Shown here: one piece after another, positions 1-7,582 of the stretch | How positions within the stretch are numbered: position 1 is the first letter of the stretch | How the letters are laid out: each line of letters opens with the position of its first letter | NCBI GenBank assembly: GCA_934636305.1 | Contig: CAKUAM010000052.1 | Span: forward strand, 1 to 13,558 | DNA length: 13,558 bases | Source of the DNA: an uncultured Oscillospiraceae bacterium | GTDB taxonomy: Bacteria > Bacillota > Clostridia > Oscillospirales > Oscillospiraceae | Direction: 5' to 3' | Translations under genes and position numbers: made by a program | The notes under the pieces: generated by a model | What the model saw: the letters and a program-made list of their open reading frames with translations, nothing else | What the model was told of the DNA's origin: nothing | Database searches by the model: none

Positions 1-60
1 GGGTGGAATGTATATCACAATTCAGATTTTATTTATCTCTAAATCCCATTGTTTTTTCTG

Positions 61-76
61 AAAATCAGCTGATTTT
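61..76. repeat. perfect 16-bp palindrome downstream of yebC
   Basis: AAAATCAGCTGATTTT reads the same on both strands, 15 bp beyond the yebC stop. As RNA it would form a 6-bp AT-rich stem with an AGCT loop. Neither side has a T tract directly after the stem, so it is a poor intrinsic terminator; a palindromic protein-binding site is equally possible. The rest of 1-90 shows nothing recognisable. Confidence 0.35.
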
Positions 77-90
77 GCATTGAAATAATT

Positions 91-831
91 TTATTCTTCC
101 TGATCCCAGTTGTGCCAGACATTCTGCACATCGTCGTCATCCTCGAACAGCTCAAGCATTTTCTCCATGTTGTCACGGTCCTCCTGCTTTTCGAGCTTCT
201 GATACGTCTGCGGGACCATCTCAATCTGGGCGGAGTCAAACTTATAGCCCTTGTCCTCGAGTGCTTTGGCAACGTCGTTGATGTTGTCCGGCTCCGTGTA
301 AACGGTGAAGCAGCCTTCCTCCGGCTGGAAATCAGCCGCACCGGCATCCAGCGCGTCCATCATGACGGTATCCTCGTCCAGCTCCTCATCCTCATTGTCG
401 ATGACAATGACGCCCTTGCGGTCAAACGACCAGCTGACGCAGCCGTTGGTGCCGAGGCTGCCGCCGTATTTGTCAAAATGATGGCGGACGCTGCCTGCCG
501 TGCGGTTGCGGTTATCTGTCATCGTCTCAACAATTACGGCAACGCCGCAGGGGCCATGGCCCTCATAGGTGATCGTCTCGTAATTGTCGCCGCTGCCGGA
601 TGCCGCAGCCTTTTCAAGCACGCGCTTGATGTTGTCGTTCGGCATGTTGGCCGCCTTGGCCTTGGTGATGACGGTAGCCAGACGGGAGTTATACGCCGGG
701 TCAGCAATGCCGCCGCCCTCTTTGACCGCGACGATCATTTCCTTGGAAATTTTCGTGAACGCGGCTGCGCGCTTTGCATCCTGCGCGCCCTTGGTTTTCT
801 GAATATTATGCCACTTGGAATGTCCGGACAT
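91..831 (-). CDS. yebC: YebC/PmpR (TACO1-like) family protein
   Basis: A 246-residue protein, the usual length for the YebC/TACO1 family. The N-terminus (MSGHSKWHNIQKTKGAQDAK) is the family signature, followed by the conserved KIxKEMIVAVKEGG and N-x-R-L blocks, a central DNRNRTAGSVRHHFDKYGG segment and an acidic C-terminal part (LFEDDDDVQNVWHN). Family members were long annotated as transcriptional regulators (PmpR); mitochondrial TACO1 and recent bacterial work point to a ribosome-associated role in translation elongation. Which applies here cannot be read from the sequence. The ATG follows a modest purine-rich site (GAAGGGAAG). The gene is 70 bp downstream of the nif3-like gene and a promoter of its own is visible in that gap (867-896). 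Identification is secure, function less so. Confidence 0.96.
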   Translation of the reverse strand: MSGHSKWHNIQKTKGAQDAKRAAAFTKISKEMIVAVKEGGGIADPAYNSRLATVITKAKAANMPNDNIKRVLEKAAASGSGDNYETITYEGHGPCGVAVIVETMTDNRNRTAGSVRHHFDKYGGSLGTNGCVSWSFDRKGVIVIDNEDEELDEDTVMMDALDAGAADFQPEEGCFTVYTEPDNINDVAKALEDKGYKFDSAQIEMVPQTYQKLEKQEDRDNMEKMLELFEDDDDVQNVWHNWDQEE

Positions 832-866
832 GTGGTTTTCTTCCCTTCGTTACAGTATCTCTTGTT

Positions 867-896
867 ATTTTATCACAGCTGTACGGCAGAAATCAA
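867..896 (-). promoter_or_regulatory. probable promoter of yebC
   Basis: On the minus strand TTGATT and TAAAAT are separated by 18 bp, and the -10 is preceded by TGA, giving an extended -10 (TGnTAAAAT). It lies between the nif3-like stop and the yebC start, so yebC can be transcribed independently of the genes upstream. Confidence 0.55.
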
Positions 897-901
897 CCAC
901 T

Positions 902-1693
902 TCATAGAAATTGCGTCTCATCTTTATGCACCTCAGACCGCAAAACACGTACCTCCGGCAGCTTCCCGCGCACAATTGCCGCCAGAAGCGCACAGACAGG
1001 ATTTTCCGTCTCAAAGTGTCCCGCGTCAATGAGGTTGAGCCCGCGGTATTTTGCCTCCTCAAAGTGATTGTATTTGAGATCCGCCGTCACCAGCGTGTCG
1101 CAGCCCGCGGCAAGAACCTCGTCGATCGCGCTGCCGCAGCTGCCGCCGCCAACCGCAACCCGGCAAACGGGCCTGCCCGCATCCGCAAACCGGACGCCAG
1201 GGCAGCCAAGTGCCGCCTTCACAAACGCGGCAAATTCCGCAAGGCTCTGCCCGCGCACTGTGCCGGTGCGGATAAGGCCATAGGGCCTGCCCGCTGCGTC
1301 CTGCCCGATGGGATTTAGCACAGAGATCTCTGCAAGGCCGAGCGTTTCGGCCAGCACATCGTTTACGCCGCCGGGGCAGACGTCCAGATTGGTATGTAGG
1401 TTGATCGCCGCGATGTGCCGCTCCGCCAGCGCCAGAATGCACCTGCCGGTGTAGCTCGCGTCGTTGATGGCGCGCGGCGCCTCAAATATCAGCGGGTGGT
1501 GCGTCACAATGCACTGCGCGCCCATGCGCGCAGCCTCCTCAATCACGTCCGGCATGGGATCAAGCGCAACGAGCACCGCCTCCACCGGCGCATCAAAATG
1601 CCCGCAGAGAAGCCCCACATTGTCCCAGTCATACTTCATGGACGCCGGCGCAAAGGAAAAAAGCGCGTCATAAACATCACGAACCGTTGCCAT
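902..1693 (-). CDS. Nif3-like dinuclear metal-center protein (YqfO/YbgI family)
   Basis: A 263-residue member of the NIF3 family, hexameric-ring proteins carrying two metal ions per subunit. The metal ligands are visible: H65-H66 in THHPLIF, D104 in NLHTNLDVCPGG, and H226/E230 in DAGHFETE. The length matches the short form (E. coli YbgI type); the PII-like insertion of Bacillus YqfO is absent. Databases often call the family 'GTP cyclohydrolase 1 type 2', but its physiological reaction is not settled. The start ATG lies 17 bp inside the end of trmK, with GAGGAG about 10 nt upstream of it, so translation is probably coupled. The trmK-nif3 pairing is conserved in Firmicutes (yqfN-yqfO). Confidence 0.95.
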   Translation of the reverse strand: MATVRDVYDALFSFAPASMKYDWDNVGLLCGHFDAPVEAVLVALDPMPDVIEEAARMGAQCIVTHHPLIFEAPRAINDASYTGRCILALAERHIAAINLHTNLDVCPGGVNDVLAETLGLAEISVLNPIGQDAAGRPYGLIRTGTVRGQSLAEFAAFVKAALGCPGVRFADAGRPVCRVAVGGGSCGSAIDEVLAAGCDTLVTADLKYNHFEEAKYRGLNLIDAGHFETENPVCALLAAIVRGKLPEVRVLRSEVHKDETQFL

Positions 1694-2375
1694 AGTGCTG
1701 TCTCATCTCCTCAATTTCAGAAAGTGCCGTCTCATAATAGCGCAGCTTCTCCGGCTCGTCCGCCTGCCGGAGCCCCGCGACGGTACCGCGCAGTGCCGTC
1801 TCGATCCGGGCAAGATACGGCCCAAGCAGCGGCCCGCCTGCCGCCAGCAGCTGCGGCGAGGCATACTGCTGCCCCGGCGTCAGCGGCATCGTGCTGCCGC
1901 ATTCAGCCCGCAGAACTGTGTAAAAAAAGTGCCCGTCCTGTGCCAGCGCCTCCTGCCGAATGGCAAAGCCATGCTCCGCCAGATACTGCCGCAGCGCCTG
2001 CCCGGCGCTCTGCGGCTGCAGAATAAGCGTATGTCCGCCGTCCTGCAGCCAATCGCAGCGCTCCAGAATCCGCACAATAAGATCCCCGCCCATTCCGGCC
2101 ATCACGATCGTCTGCGCGGCATCCGGCGGGATCTGCTGCAGACCATCGGAAAGGAGAAACGCTATCCGATCCGCCACGCCGAAGCGTACAGCATTCTCCC
2201 TCGCCTTTGCAAGCGGCTGCTCCCGCAGATCCGCCGCCGTCACAAACGGCGAAATCCCCTTCTGCAGCAGGTACACGCCCAGATATCCATGATCCGCGCC
2301 AATATCCGCCACGCGGCTGCCCGGCGGCACCATGGCCGCGCACAAAAGCAGTCTGTTTGAAATAGGTACCTTCAT
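1677..2375 (-). CDS. trmK: tRNA (adenine(22)-N1)-methyltransferase TrmK
   Basis: A 232-residue class I SAM-dependent methyltransferase predicted to methylate N1 of adenine 22 in tRNA. The SAM-binding motif is ADIGADHGYL (residues 23-32), followed by an acidic strand end (TAADL, 46-50), SDGL (76-79) and the TrmK-typical VMAGMGG (91-97). The C-terminal part (about 187-226) is a charged helix region, as in the coiled-coil domain of the family. The start was placed at MKVPISNR because this aligns with known TrmK N-termini; the open frame extends further upstream, but that part is the shadow of the DUF1858 gene. Oddity: no Shine-Dalgarno sequence precedes this ATG, and the hairpin of a terminator ends only 11 nt before it. 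It overlaps the nif3-like start by 17 bp. Confidence 0.93.
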   Translation of the reverse strand: MKVPISNRLLLCAAMVPPGSRVADIGADHGYLGVYLLQKGISPFVTAADLREQPLAKARENAVRFGVADRIAFLLSDGLQQIPPDAAQTIVMAGMGGDLIVRILERCDWLQDGGHTLILQPQSAGQALRQYLAEHGFAIRQEALAQDGHFFYTVLRAECGSTMPLTPGQQYASPQLLAAGGPLLGPYLARIETALRGTVAGLRQADEPEKLRYYETALSEIEEMRQHYGNGS

Positions 2376-2386
2376 AGCAAATAAAA

Positions 2387-2406
2387 GGGCGGCCGCATGG
2401 CCGCCC
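2387..2406 (-). terminator. intrinsic terminator/attenuator between DUF1858 gene and trmK
   Basis: An 8-bp perfect GC stem (GGGCGGCC / GGCCGCCC, loop 4 nt) followed on the minus strand by TTTTATTT. It ends the DUF1858 transcript, but the trmK start codon lies only 11 nt beyond the hairpin, so expression of trmK must come from read-through or from a promoter inside the DUF1858 gene. Confidence 0.75.
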
Positions 2407-2418
2407 CTTCCTTTCCGA

Positions 2419-2652
2419 TCATTCAGCCTTGGCCTTCTCTGCCTCTGCAGAAGCCTCGATGAACCGGTTGACCTGTGCAAGGAATGCGTCTGCGTCAACG
2501 CCATGCACCATGCAGGCCTCCTCCACGGTCTCGCCACGCGACGACGGGCAGCCCAGGCAGTGCATGCCGATTGCCATGAACAGCGGAGCAGTCTCCGGGG
2601 CGATATCCAGAACGTCACCGATGATGGTGGACTTTTCAATTTTGACAGCCAT
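2419..2652 (-). CDS. DUF1858 domain protein (redox-disulfide type)
   Basis: A 77-residue protein that is almost entirely a DUF1858 domain. It starts with the typical TIIGDVLDIAPETAPLF block and carries a C32-x-x-C35 pair in GMHCLGCPSSRGETVEEAC, as in the small proteins described as hybrid-cluster-protein-associated redox-disulfide domains, common in anaerobes. A third cysteine is C47. The biochemical role of such stand-alone domains is unknown; a redox or metal-related function is inferred from the CxxC motif. A perfect AGGAGG sits 8 nt before the ATG, and a good promoter (2684-2712) and a terminator (2387-2406) bracket the gene, suggesting an abundant, largely monocistronic transcript. Confidence 0.93.
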   Translation of the reverse strand: MAVKIEKSTIIGDVLDIAPETAPLFMAIGMHCLGCPSSRGETVEEACMVHGVDADAFLAQVNRFIEASAEAEKAKAE

Positions 2653-2683
2653 AAAAATGACCTCCTGTGTAATTTATGCTTTT

Positions 2684-2712
2684 ATTATACCCAACCGCCC
2701 CGAATATTGCAA
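2684..2712 (-). promoter_or_regulatory. sigma-A-type promoter of the DUF1858 gene
   Basis: TTGCAA and TATAAT on the minus strand are separated by exactly 17 bp. The inferred start near 2677 gives a leader of about 25 nt containing AGGAGG. Confidence 0.75.
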
Positions 2713-2728
2713 CAAAAATAAACAGGCA

Positions 2729-2755
2729 GGCGCGCGGAGCTTTATTCCGCGCGCC
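2729..2755 (-). terminator. terminator after the SLH surface-protein gene
   Basis: GGCGCGCGGA / TCCGCGCGCC form a 10-bp GC-rich stem (11 bp with the flanking A-T pair) around a 7-nt loop. On the minus strand it is followed by a few mixed bases and then TTTATTTTTG. It separates the SLH gene from the DUF1858 promoter about 17 bp further on. Confidence 0.7.
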
Positions 2756-2769
2756 TATAGGGGGTATAT

Positions 2770-2795
2770 CCGCACATTTCATGAGGGAAATGCGG
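2770..2795 (-). repeat. second hairpin downstream of the SLH gene
   Basis: CCGCACATTTC pairs with GAAATGCGG with a 2-nt bulge and a 6-nt loop, starting 13 nt after the SLH stop codon. It has no T tract of its own; together with the stronger hairpin at 2729-2755 it may protect the 3' end of the long mRNA. Confidence 0.4.
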
Positions 2796-2808
2796 AATTT
2801 GAAGAAGC

Positions 2809-5800
2809 TTAAATGGACAGCTGCGCACAAAGCCGCTGCAGCATAACCGCCAGCTGCGCACGCGTTGCACTGCCGCGCGGCTGCAGCCGATCTGCGCTGA
2901 CGCCAGTAAGCAGGCCAGTCTCCAACGCCCAATTCACCGCGTCGCGCGCATAGGCAGAAATCTCATCCGTGTCTGCAAATTTCTGCGCTGCAGCGCCGTC
3001 CTTTGCATCTGCACCCTTCCATGCGGCAAACCGATAAAGGATCGCCGCCAGCTGCTCCCGCGTGACAGGTGCGTCTGGCTGGAACTGCGTCTGGCTGACG
3101 CCGGTTACAATTGCGTTCTTCGCCGCCCAGCATACCGCCTGCTCGTACCAGCTGCCGGGCTGTACATCTGTAAACGCACAGCTCCCGCCGCCGGGCATTC
3201 CGGCCAGCCGCCAGAGGATGGTTACGACCATGGCGCGGCTTGTCTGCCCATACGGGTCAAAGCGATCCGTGCTGACGCCGTTCATCAGGCCCTTTTCCAG
3301 CACATAGCGCACACCGCCGTCATACCATGCACCGGCAGTCAGATCCTCAAACGCATCCAGCGGATCTGTCGGCTTTGTCTGCGGCTGCTGCGCTGGGAGC
3401 GTCGGCTGCGGCCGCGGATTCGGCTTTGGATCCGGGGTCGGGTCAGGATCTGCCGACTGTGCTGCCTTTTCAATCCGATACTCGCCGGCCTCCGCAGTCT
3501 GAAACACAACCGCTCCATCTGCAACCTTGGCCGCAAGCTCTGCGCCCCCGTGCGTAACCGTTACCTTTTCAAAGCTGCACGGCAGCGTCACCGTCACCTC
3601 CTGGCACGGATCGTGCATAGTGAGGATCCTTGCATTCTCCTGTGTCTCCACCGTCACAGATGCGTCGAAGCTCTTTTCCGGCTCTGCATCTGCCGGATCC
3701 TCTGCAAACAGAGCAACTGGCATCGCAGCCTGTGCGCTCTGCTCCGCATCCGGCGCAAAGGAAAACTCCGCCAGGATCGTATCTTCCTCTGCCGCCGCAA
3801 TCTTAAAGCTCTTGCCGCTCAGCTCCGACGCGGGCACCGGATAGCTGCCTGCCAGCGCATTGGAGATGGTATCGCCCTGCTCGTCGAGCTGCTGGTACAG
3901 ATACTGCCCTGCAAGCACACGGTAGGACTCTGCATCCTCGCTCTCCACCGCGGCCATGGGATAGCAGAACGTTGCCTTCCCTGCCTCATCGTCTGCTGCA
4001 TACACGGCGGGCGCATTTGCCAGGGTATCCTGCGCGCTGACCGTTGTGACCGGCCCCGGCAGCAGACCATGGATAAAGAAATTCCCCGGGATGAACCACC
4101 ATTTTCCGCTGGCATTGTTCACATCGACAGCATTATTTGCAAAAATGCAGCCAACCGGCGCATACCAGCTCGGCAGGAAGTAGAATCCGCCCGCCCAGAT
4201 GGCATAATCGTTGTCAAAGAAGTAGCACCCAGTGGCGCTGGTATTGCCGCCATTCTCATTTTCCCGGCCAAGATACCATGCAATATGGTTGCTGCGGAAT
4301 GTATTGTCTCTGCCGCACATGCGAAGATACTTTTCACACTTGATGGCGTAATAGTAGCCGGTAAAGGTGCATTCCGATGCACTTGCACGGCTCTTGCCAT
4401 ACAGGGCCGCATTCTCAGCACCGCCATTGGGGTTTCCTGGCGGCACCAGCCAGGTTGCCGTCGTCTTGCCGGCACCGATAAAATTGACTCTGGAAACGCT
4501 GAAGGCAATGTTTTCCGAGCAAATGCCGCCTGTCAGCGTTGTTCCGCCCCGCACACCGATAAACTCGACGCTGATGTCCACGCCGAACTGTTCGCGGGTA
4601 TTTTCCGGGATTGTGATCTGGCCTACATATGCGTACTGCGCGGTGTTGGTGAGCTCCACAACGATATGATACCGGCCGGCATTCCGGCACGAGGCCACTT
4701 TCTCCTGCAGGGCAGCGTTAATCCTGGCAACGTCAGAGCTCTGCTCCTCACTCAGTTCAATCTTCTTTGTATTGGTGCGTTCCACCGTGCCGCACGCAGT
4801 ATAGCGTTCGCCGCCTAATGTGCAGCTGGCCTCGAATTTCCAGACGCCCTGGTCCTGCCCCGTCATGGTGTAACGCTGCATGCAGGGCATGCCCGTCCGG
4901 TTTTCGTCATCCTCGGCCGCCAGTTCTCCGCTTCTGCCATCCGCGCGGCTGACTGTCAGCGCAAAATCACTGCCCGCATCGAGCTGCGCCCGCACCGCTG
5001 CTGCCTCAACCGGCGTCAGCGGCACAAGATCCCACGTGTCATCCTCCCGGTTCACCTTCCACCACAGGCCAACCGCTGTCCGGACCTGCGTATCCTCATC
5101 CTCATACGCACCGGAGCTGCTGGTTGTGAGCACGGTATATTTCCCGTTCTGGTACTCGCCAACGCCCATATAGCACGTCAGCTGCTTTCCGGCAATCGTC
5201 ACCGGCAGCGTCGCCAGCTGCCCAATCACGCTGTCCGCCTCCTGCGTGAGGCCGCGCGGCTGCGTGCCATCTGCGCGGAACGTAATATGATAGTCTGTTC
5301 CAAGATTAAAAATGGAGGTCCAGACCTTTTCCATCTGGATATCCAGCGTCTTGGAGCCGGTATCCTGGTCAAACTCCGCATCGGCCAGGCACGTCACGCG
5401 CCAGCAGCTTTCGCTGAGCTGCTTGACTGCGAAGCCCTCCGGCGTTGTATACTCTGCCGGCATTCTTGCGCCTGCCGTCGTATGGGTCGCCGTCAGATAT
5501 ACGCTGACATCCTTGCTGCCGTCATACTGCGCGCTGACCGTGCGCCCGCCCGGCAGCGCAGAATCCACAGACGGATTTCTTGTCCAGAACCAGCCAAAAT
5601 CCTCCATCATCAGCCCGGCGAACGCAAAATACCAGCTGCCGCCGACCTGGATGCTGATCTGCACCTGGTCAGAGCCAAACGTCCGTGTGTCCCACACATA
5701 GCACGACTTTTCCGCGTTCCAGACGACCGGATTGTCCATCCGCTGCGTGCTGCCCTCCATACAGATAATCTCTGTCGGCGCCTGCAGCTCCTGTCCATCC

Positions 5801-6000
5801 TCCGGCTGCGTGTAGCAGCGGAAGTAAACAGCATCTCCATACATGGCCCGCAGATAGCTGTCCGGCTGCTGTCCATTCGGGCTTCCGTTTTCCCCGCACG
5901 GTACAAGGTACATGATCTGCTCATTATCCGCCGCCGCCAGTACCGTCAGCGTGCTGAGCAGAAGCACTGCGCACAAAAAAATACAAATTGCTCGCTTCAT
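2809..6000 (-). CDS. secreted beta-helix protein with three C-terminal SLH domains
   Basis: A 1063-residue exported protein. It begins with a signal peptide (MKRAICIFLCAVLLLSTLTV; cleavage probably after A24). Residues 25-440 are of no family I recognise, rich in beta-type and Trp/Tyr segments with several paired cysteines. About 446-645 looks like a right-handed parallel beta-helix: repeated short strand-turn units such as VEFIGVRGGTTLTGG, ASECTFTGYYYAI, NTFRSNHIAWYLG and GCYFFDNDYAIWAGG. Then come a further beta-type segment, a Pro-rich linker (849-878) and three SLH domains at about 882-937, 943-998 and 1007-1061. SLH domains normally bind pyruvylated secondary cell-wall polymers, so the protein should sit non-covalently on the cell surface. 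The start follows GGGAGG and gives the signal peptide directly. It lies 69 bp downstream of the kinase gene with no terminator or clear promoter between, so co-transcription is likely. The ligand is unknown. Confidence 0.9.
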   Translation of the reverse strand: MKRAICIFLCAVLLLSTLTVLAAADNEQIMYLVPCGENGSPNGQQPDSYLRAMYGDAVYFRCYTQPEDGQELQAPTEIICMEGSTQRMDNPVVWNAEKSCYVWDTRTFGSDQVQISIQVGGSWYFAFAGLMMEDFGWFWTRNPSVDSALPGGRTVSAQYDGSKDVSVYLTATHTTAGARMPAEYTTPEGFAVKQLSESCWRVTCLADAEFDQDTGSKTLDIQMEKVWTSIFNLGTDYHITFRADGTQPRGLTQEADSVIGQLATLPVTIAGKQLTCYMGVGEYQNGKYTVLTTSSSGAYEDEDTQVRTAVGLWWKVNREDDTWDLVPLTPVEAAAVRAQLDAGSDFALTVSRADGRSGELAAEDDENRTGMPCMQRYTMTGQDQGVWKFEASCTLGGERYTACGTVERTNTKKIELSEEQSSDVARINAALQEKVASCRNAGRYHIVVELTNTAQYAYVGQITIPENTREQFGVDISVEFIGVRGGTTLTGGICSENIAFSVSRVNFIGAGKTTATWLVPPGNPNGGAENAALYGKSRASASECTFTGYYYAIKCEKYLRMCGRDNTFRSNHIAWYLGRENENGGNTSATGCYFFDNDYAIWAGGFYFLPSWYAPVGCIFANNAVDVNNASGKWWFIPGNFFIHGLLPGPVTTVSAQDTLANAPAVYAADDEAGKATFCYPMAAVESEDAESYRVLAGQYLYQQLDEQGDTISNALAGSYPVPASELSGKSFKIAAAEEDTILAEFSFAPDAEQSAQAAMPVALFAEDPADAEPEKSFDASVTVETQENARILTMHDPCQEVTVTLPCSFEKVTVTHGGAELAAKVADGAVVFQTAEAGEYRIEKAAQSADPDPTPDPKPNPRPQPTLPAQQPQTKPTDPLDAFEDLTAGAWYDGGVRYVLEKGLMNGVSTDRFDPYGQTSRAMVVTILWRLAGMPGGGSCAFTDVQPGSWYEQAVCWAAKNAIVTGVSQTQFQPDAPVTREQLAAILYRFAAWKGADAKDGAAAQKFADTDEISAYARDAVNWALETGLLTGVSADRLQPRGSATRAQLAVMLQRLCAQLSI

Positions 6001-6069
6001 GGCATAGCCTCCCGTTCTTTCTCACGAAAACCATACCATAAAGCGGGCATTTTTTGTTATGCTGGCTGC

Positions 6070-7515
6070 TTAATCGTCCATATTTTTCACAGCCGTGACA
6101 CGGATTGCCGCCGAAACCGGCTGCCCGGCCAGCTCTGCCGAGCCCACGAGCAGCCACTGCCCCGGCGTGTCATAGCCCATCAGCATCCGGGCAGCACCGC
6201 GCCAGGCACGCGCCGCAGAATCCGGCAGCGCGAAGCTCTGCGGCAGCGCCTGCGGGCGCTCCCCCTCATAATAAAATGCGACAGACGCGTTCTCCAGAAG
6301 TCCTGCCAGTTCCGGGACTGCTTCATATCCGCCGTCCCCCAGCTCCCGGCAGATCAGCGGCACGCAGAATACCGTGTCCGACTCCCCGGGTTTAAAATGC
6401 TTCGTTCCGGAGGCAATCACCCGGATCTTTTCCTCCTGCGGCCAGAACTCGGCCAGCGCAAAGCAGTACTGCTCGTCCGTGCCATCCTGATCCAGATCAT
6501 AGGTAAACGGGACCGTCAATGGCAAGGATACGCCCGTATACCGGGAAAATGCCAGCGGCTGTTCCCGCTGGATGGAAACTGCTTCCGGTTCCTGCGCAGC
6601 GGCATCCTCCGCATGACTCTGCTGGGCCAGCGCCGTTTCCGCGCGTGCCGCCCGGTGCAGACCGTATAATCCGAACGCGGCGCATACACAGGCCAGCACA
6701 GCAAAGCCCGCTGCCAGCATCCTGCCGTGCGTGCGTTTTGCCGCGCCGCCGCAATAGGCGCAGCCGCCGCCTGGCGTCACATAGCCGCACAGCGGGCACA
6801 TACTCGCCCGCCCGGACTTCGGCAGCTGCCGGGCAAGCGCCTGCACATTGGGATAGCGCTGGTCAATATTCGTGTGGATGCAGCGCGCAATCACCCGCCG
6901 CAGCCGCCCGGAGGCCAGATGCACCGCCGGATGCGCGCCCGAGCACATCACGTTCATCAGAACGCCCATTGCAAAGATATCTGCGCGCACATCACAGCGT
7001 GACAGGCCAAACTGCTCCGGCGCGGCATAGCCCGCCGTGCCGAGAAGCGTCGTATTGCTGTCCGGCGCGCCAAGCATCGGCGCCGCGGCGTCCAGATCCA
7101 GCAGTACCACGCGCCCCTGCGGCGTCAGCATGATATTCTCCGGCTTGAGATCCCGGTGGACATAGCCCAGTTCATGCAGCGTCTGCAGCGCGCTGCAGAG
7201 CGCGCGGGCAACCGCCGCTGTCTGGCTGACATTCAGAAGCGTCCGGCGCAGCAGCTCCGACAGCAGAGTCCCCTCTATATACTCCTCCTCACTGACCGTA
7301 CAGCCGTCCACCTCACACACCGCTAAAATCTGCGCCAGATGCTCCTGCCGGACATCGGTGAGCGCATGGCATACCGGCCAATACCCGCTGTAGTGCCGCA
7401 GCACCCGCTTCTGTCCATCTGCCGTTTCAATCATCCAGAGCGTCCTGCCCGCCTTTCCGAGCGGTGAAACCAACGTATATTGCCGCTTTTCCAGATACTT
7501 CTCTAAATTCCACAT
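6070..7515 (-). CDS. Ser/Thr protein kinase-like membrane protein with zinc ribbon
   Basis: A 481-residue protein. Residues 13-230 form a Hanks-type kinase fold: VHRDLKPEN (119-127) carries the catalytic Asp122, Lys124 and Asn127, and YAAPEQF (163-169) is the APE motif. Three usual features are altered: the glycine-rich loop reads LGKAGRTLW, the beta3 lysine position appears to be Arg40 (RVLRHY), and DFG is DLD (140-142). A zinc ribbon follows (C240xxC243, C252xxC255), then a single membrane helix (about 267-286) and an outward domain of about 190 residues with a Ca-loop-like DLDQDGTDE (340-348). It is predicted to have its kinase domain inside and a sensor-like domain outside. GGAG precedes the ATG at good spacing. 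It diverges from the HTH gene and lies upstream of the SLH gene. Activity cannot be assumed because of the altered motifs, though clostridial relatives with similar changes are common. Confidence 0.9.
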   Translation of the reverse strand: MWNLEKYLEKRQYTLVSPLGKAGRTLWMIETADGQKRVLRHYSGYWPVCHALTDVRQEHLAQILAVCEVDGCTVSEEEYIEGTLLSELLRRTLLNVSQTAAVARALCSALQTLHELGYVHRDLKPENIMLTPQGRVVLLDLDAAAPMLGAPDSNTTLLGTAGYAAPEQFGLSRCDVRADIFAMGVLMNVMCSGAHPAVHLASGRLRRVIARCIHTNIDQRYPNVQALARQLPKSGRASMCPLCGYVTPGGGCAYCGGAAKRTHGRMLAAGFAVLACVCAAFGLYGLHRAARAETALAQQSHAEDAAAQEPEAVSIQREQPLAFSRYTGVSLPLTVPFTYDLDQDGTDEQYCFALAEFWPQEEKIRVIASGTKHFKPGESDTVFCVPLICRELGDGGYEAVPELAGLLENASVAFYYEGERPQALPQSFALPDSAARAWRGAARMLMGYDTPGQWLLVGSAELAGQPVSAAIRVTAVKNMDD

Positions 7516-7542
7516 TGCTTCTCTCCGAAAATATGATAGAAT
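7515..7542 (+). promoter_or_regulatory. probable promoter of the HTH gene
   Basis: TTGCTT and TAGAAT are 16 bp apart, and the -10 is preceded by TGA (extended -10). The -35 overlaps the kinase start codon. ATATGA occurs twice exactly 10 bp apart (7531 and 7541), and ATGA/TCAT (7543-7546, 7552-7555) form a short inverted repeat at the inferred start site; these are candidate operator half-sites. Confidence 0.55.
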
Positions 7543-7553
7543 ATGACAAAATC

Positions 7554-7582
7554 ATTGTATCGTCCGGGAGGTACAAATGCAA
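7554..7582 (-). promoter_or_regulatory. probable promoter of the kinase gene
   Basis: TTGCAT and TACAAT on the minus strand are separated by 17 bp. The -35 overlaps the start codon of the divergent HTH gene. The inferred start near 7547 gives a leader of about 30 nt. Confidence 0.55.

Noticed and set aside
112..1032. Plus-strand open frame of 306 codons over yebC and the intergenic gap
   Set aside because: Exact antisense of the conserved yebC coding sequence; explained by codon composition.
2376..2639. N-terminal extension of TrmK by 88 codons
   Set aside because: The extension is the out-of-frame shadow of the DUF1858 gene, and the TrmK family starts at the MKVPISNR position.
3550..4818. 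Plus-strand open frame of 422 codons inside the SLH gene
   Set aside because: Antisense to the beta-helix gene, Cys/His/Arg-rich, with no start signals or domain.
5287..6669. Long plus-strand open frame (460 codons) opposite the SLH and kinase genes
   Set aside because: Antisense shadow of two well-supported genes in GC-rich DNA; Arg/His/Cys-rich composition, no ribosome binding site and no recognisable motifs.
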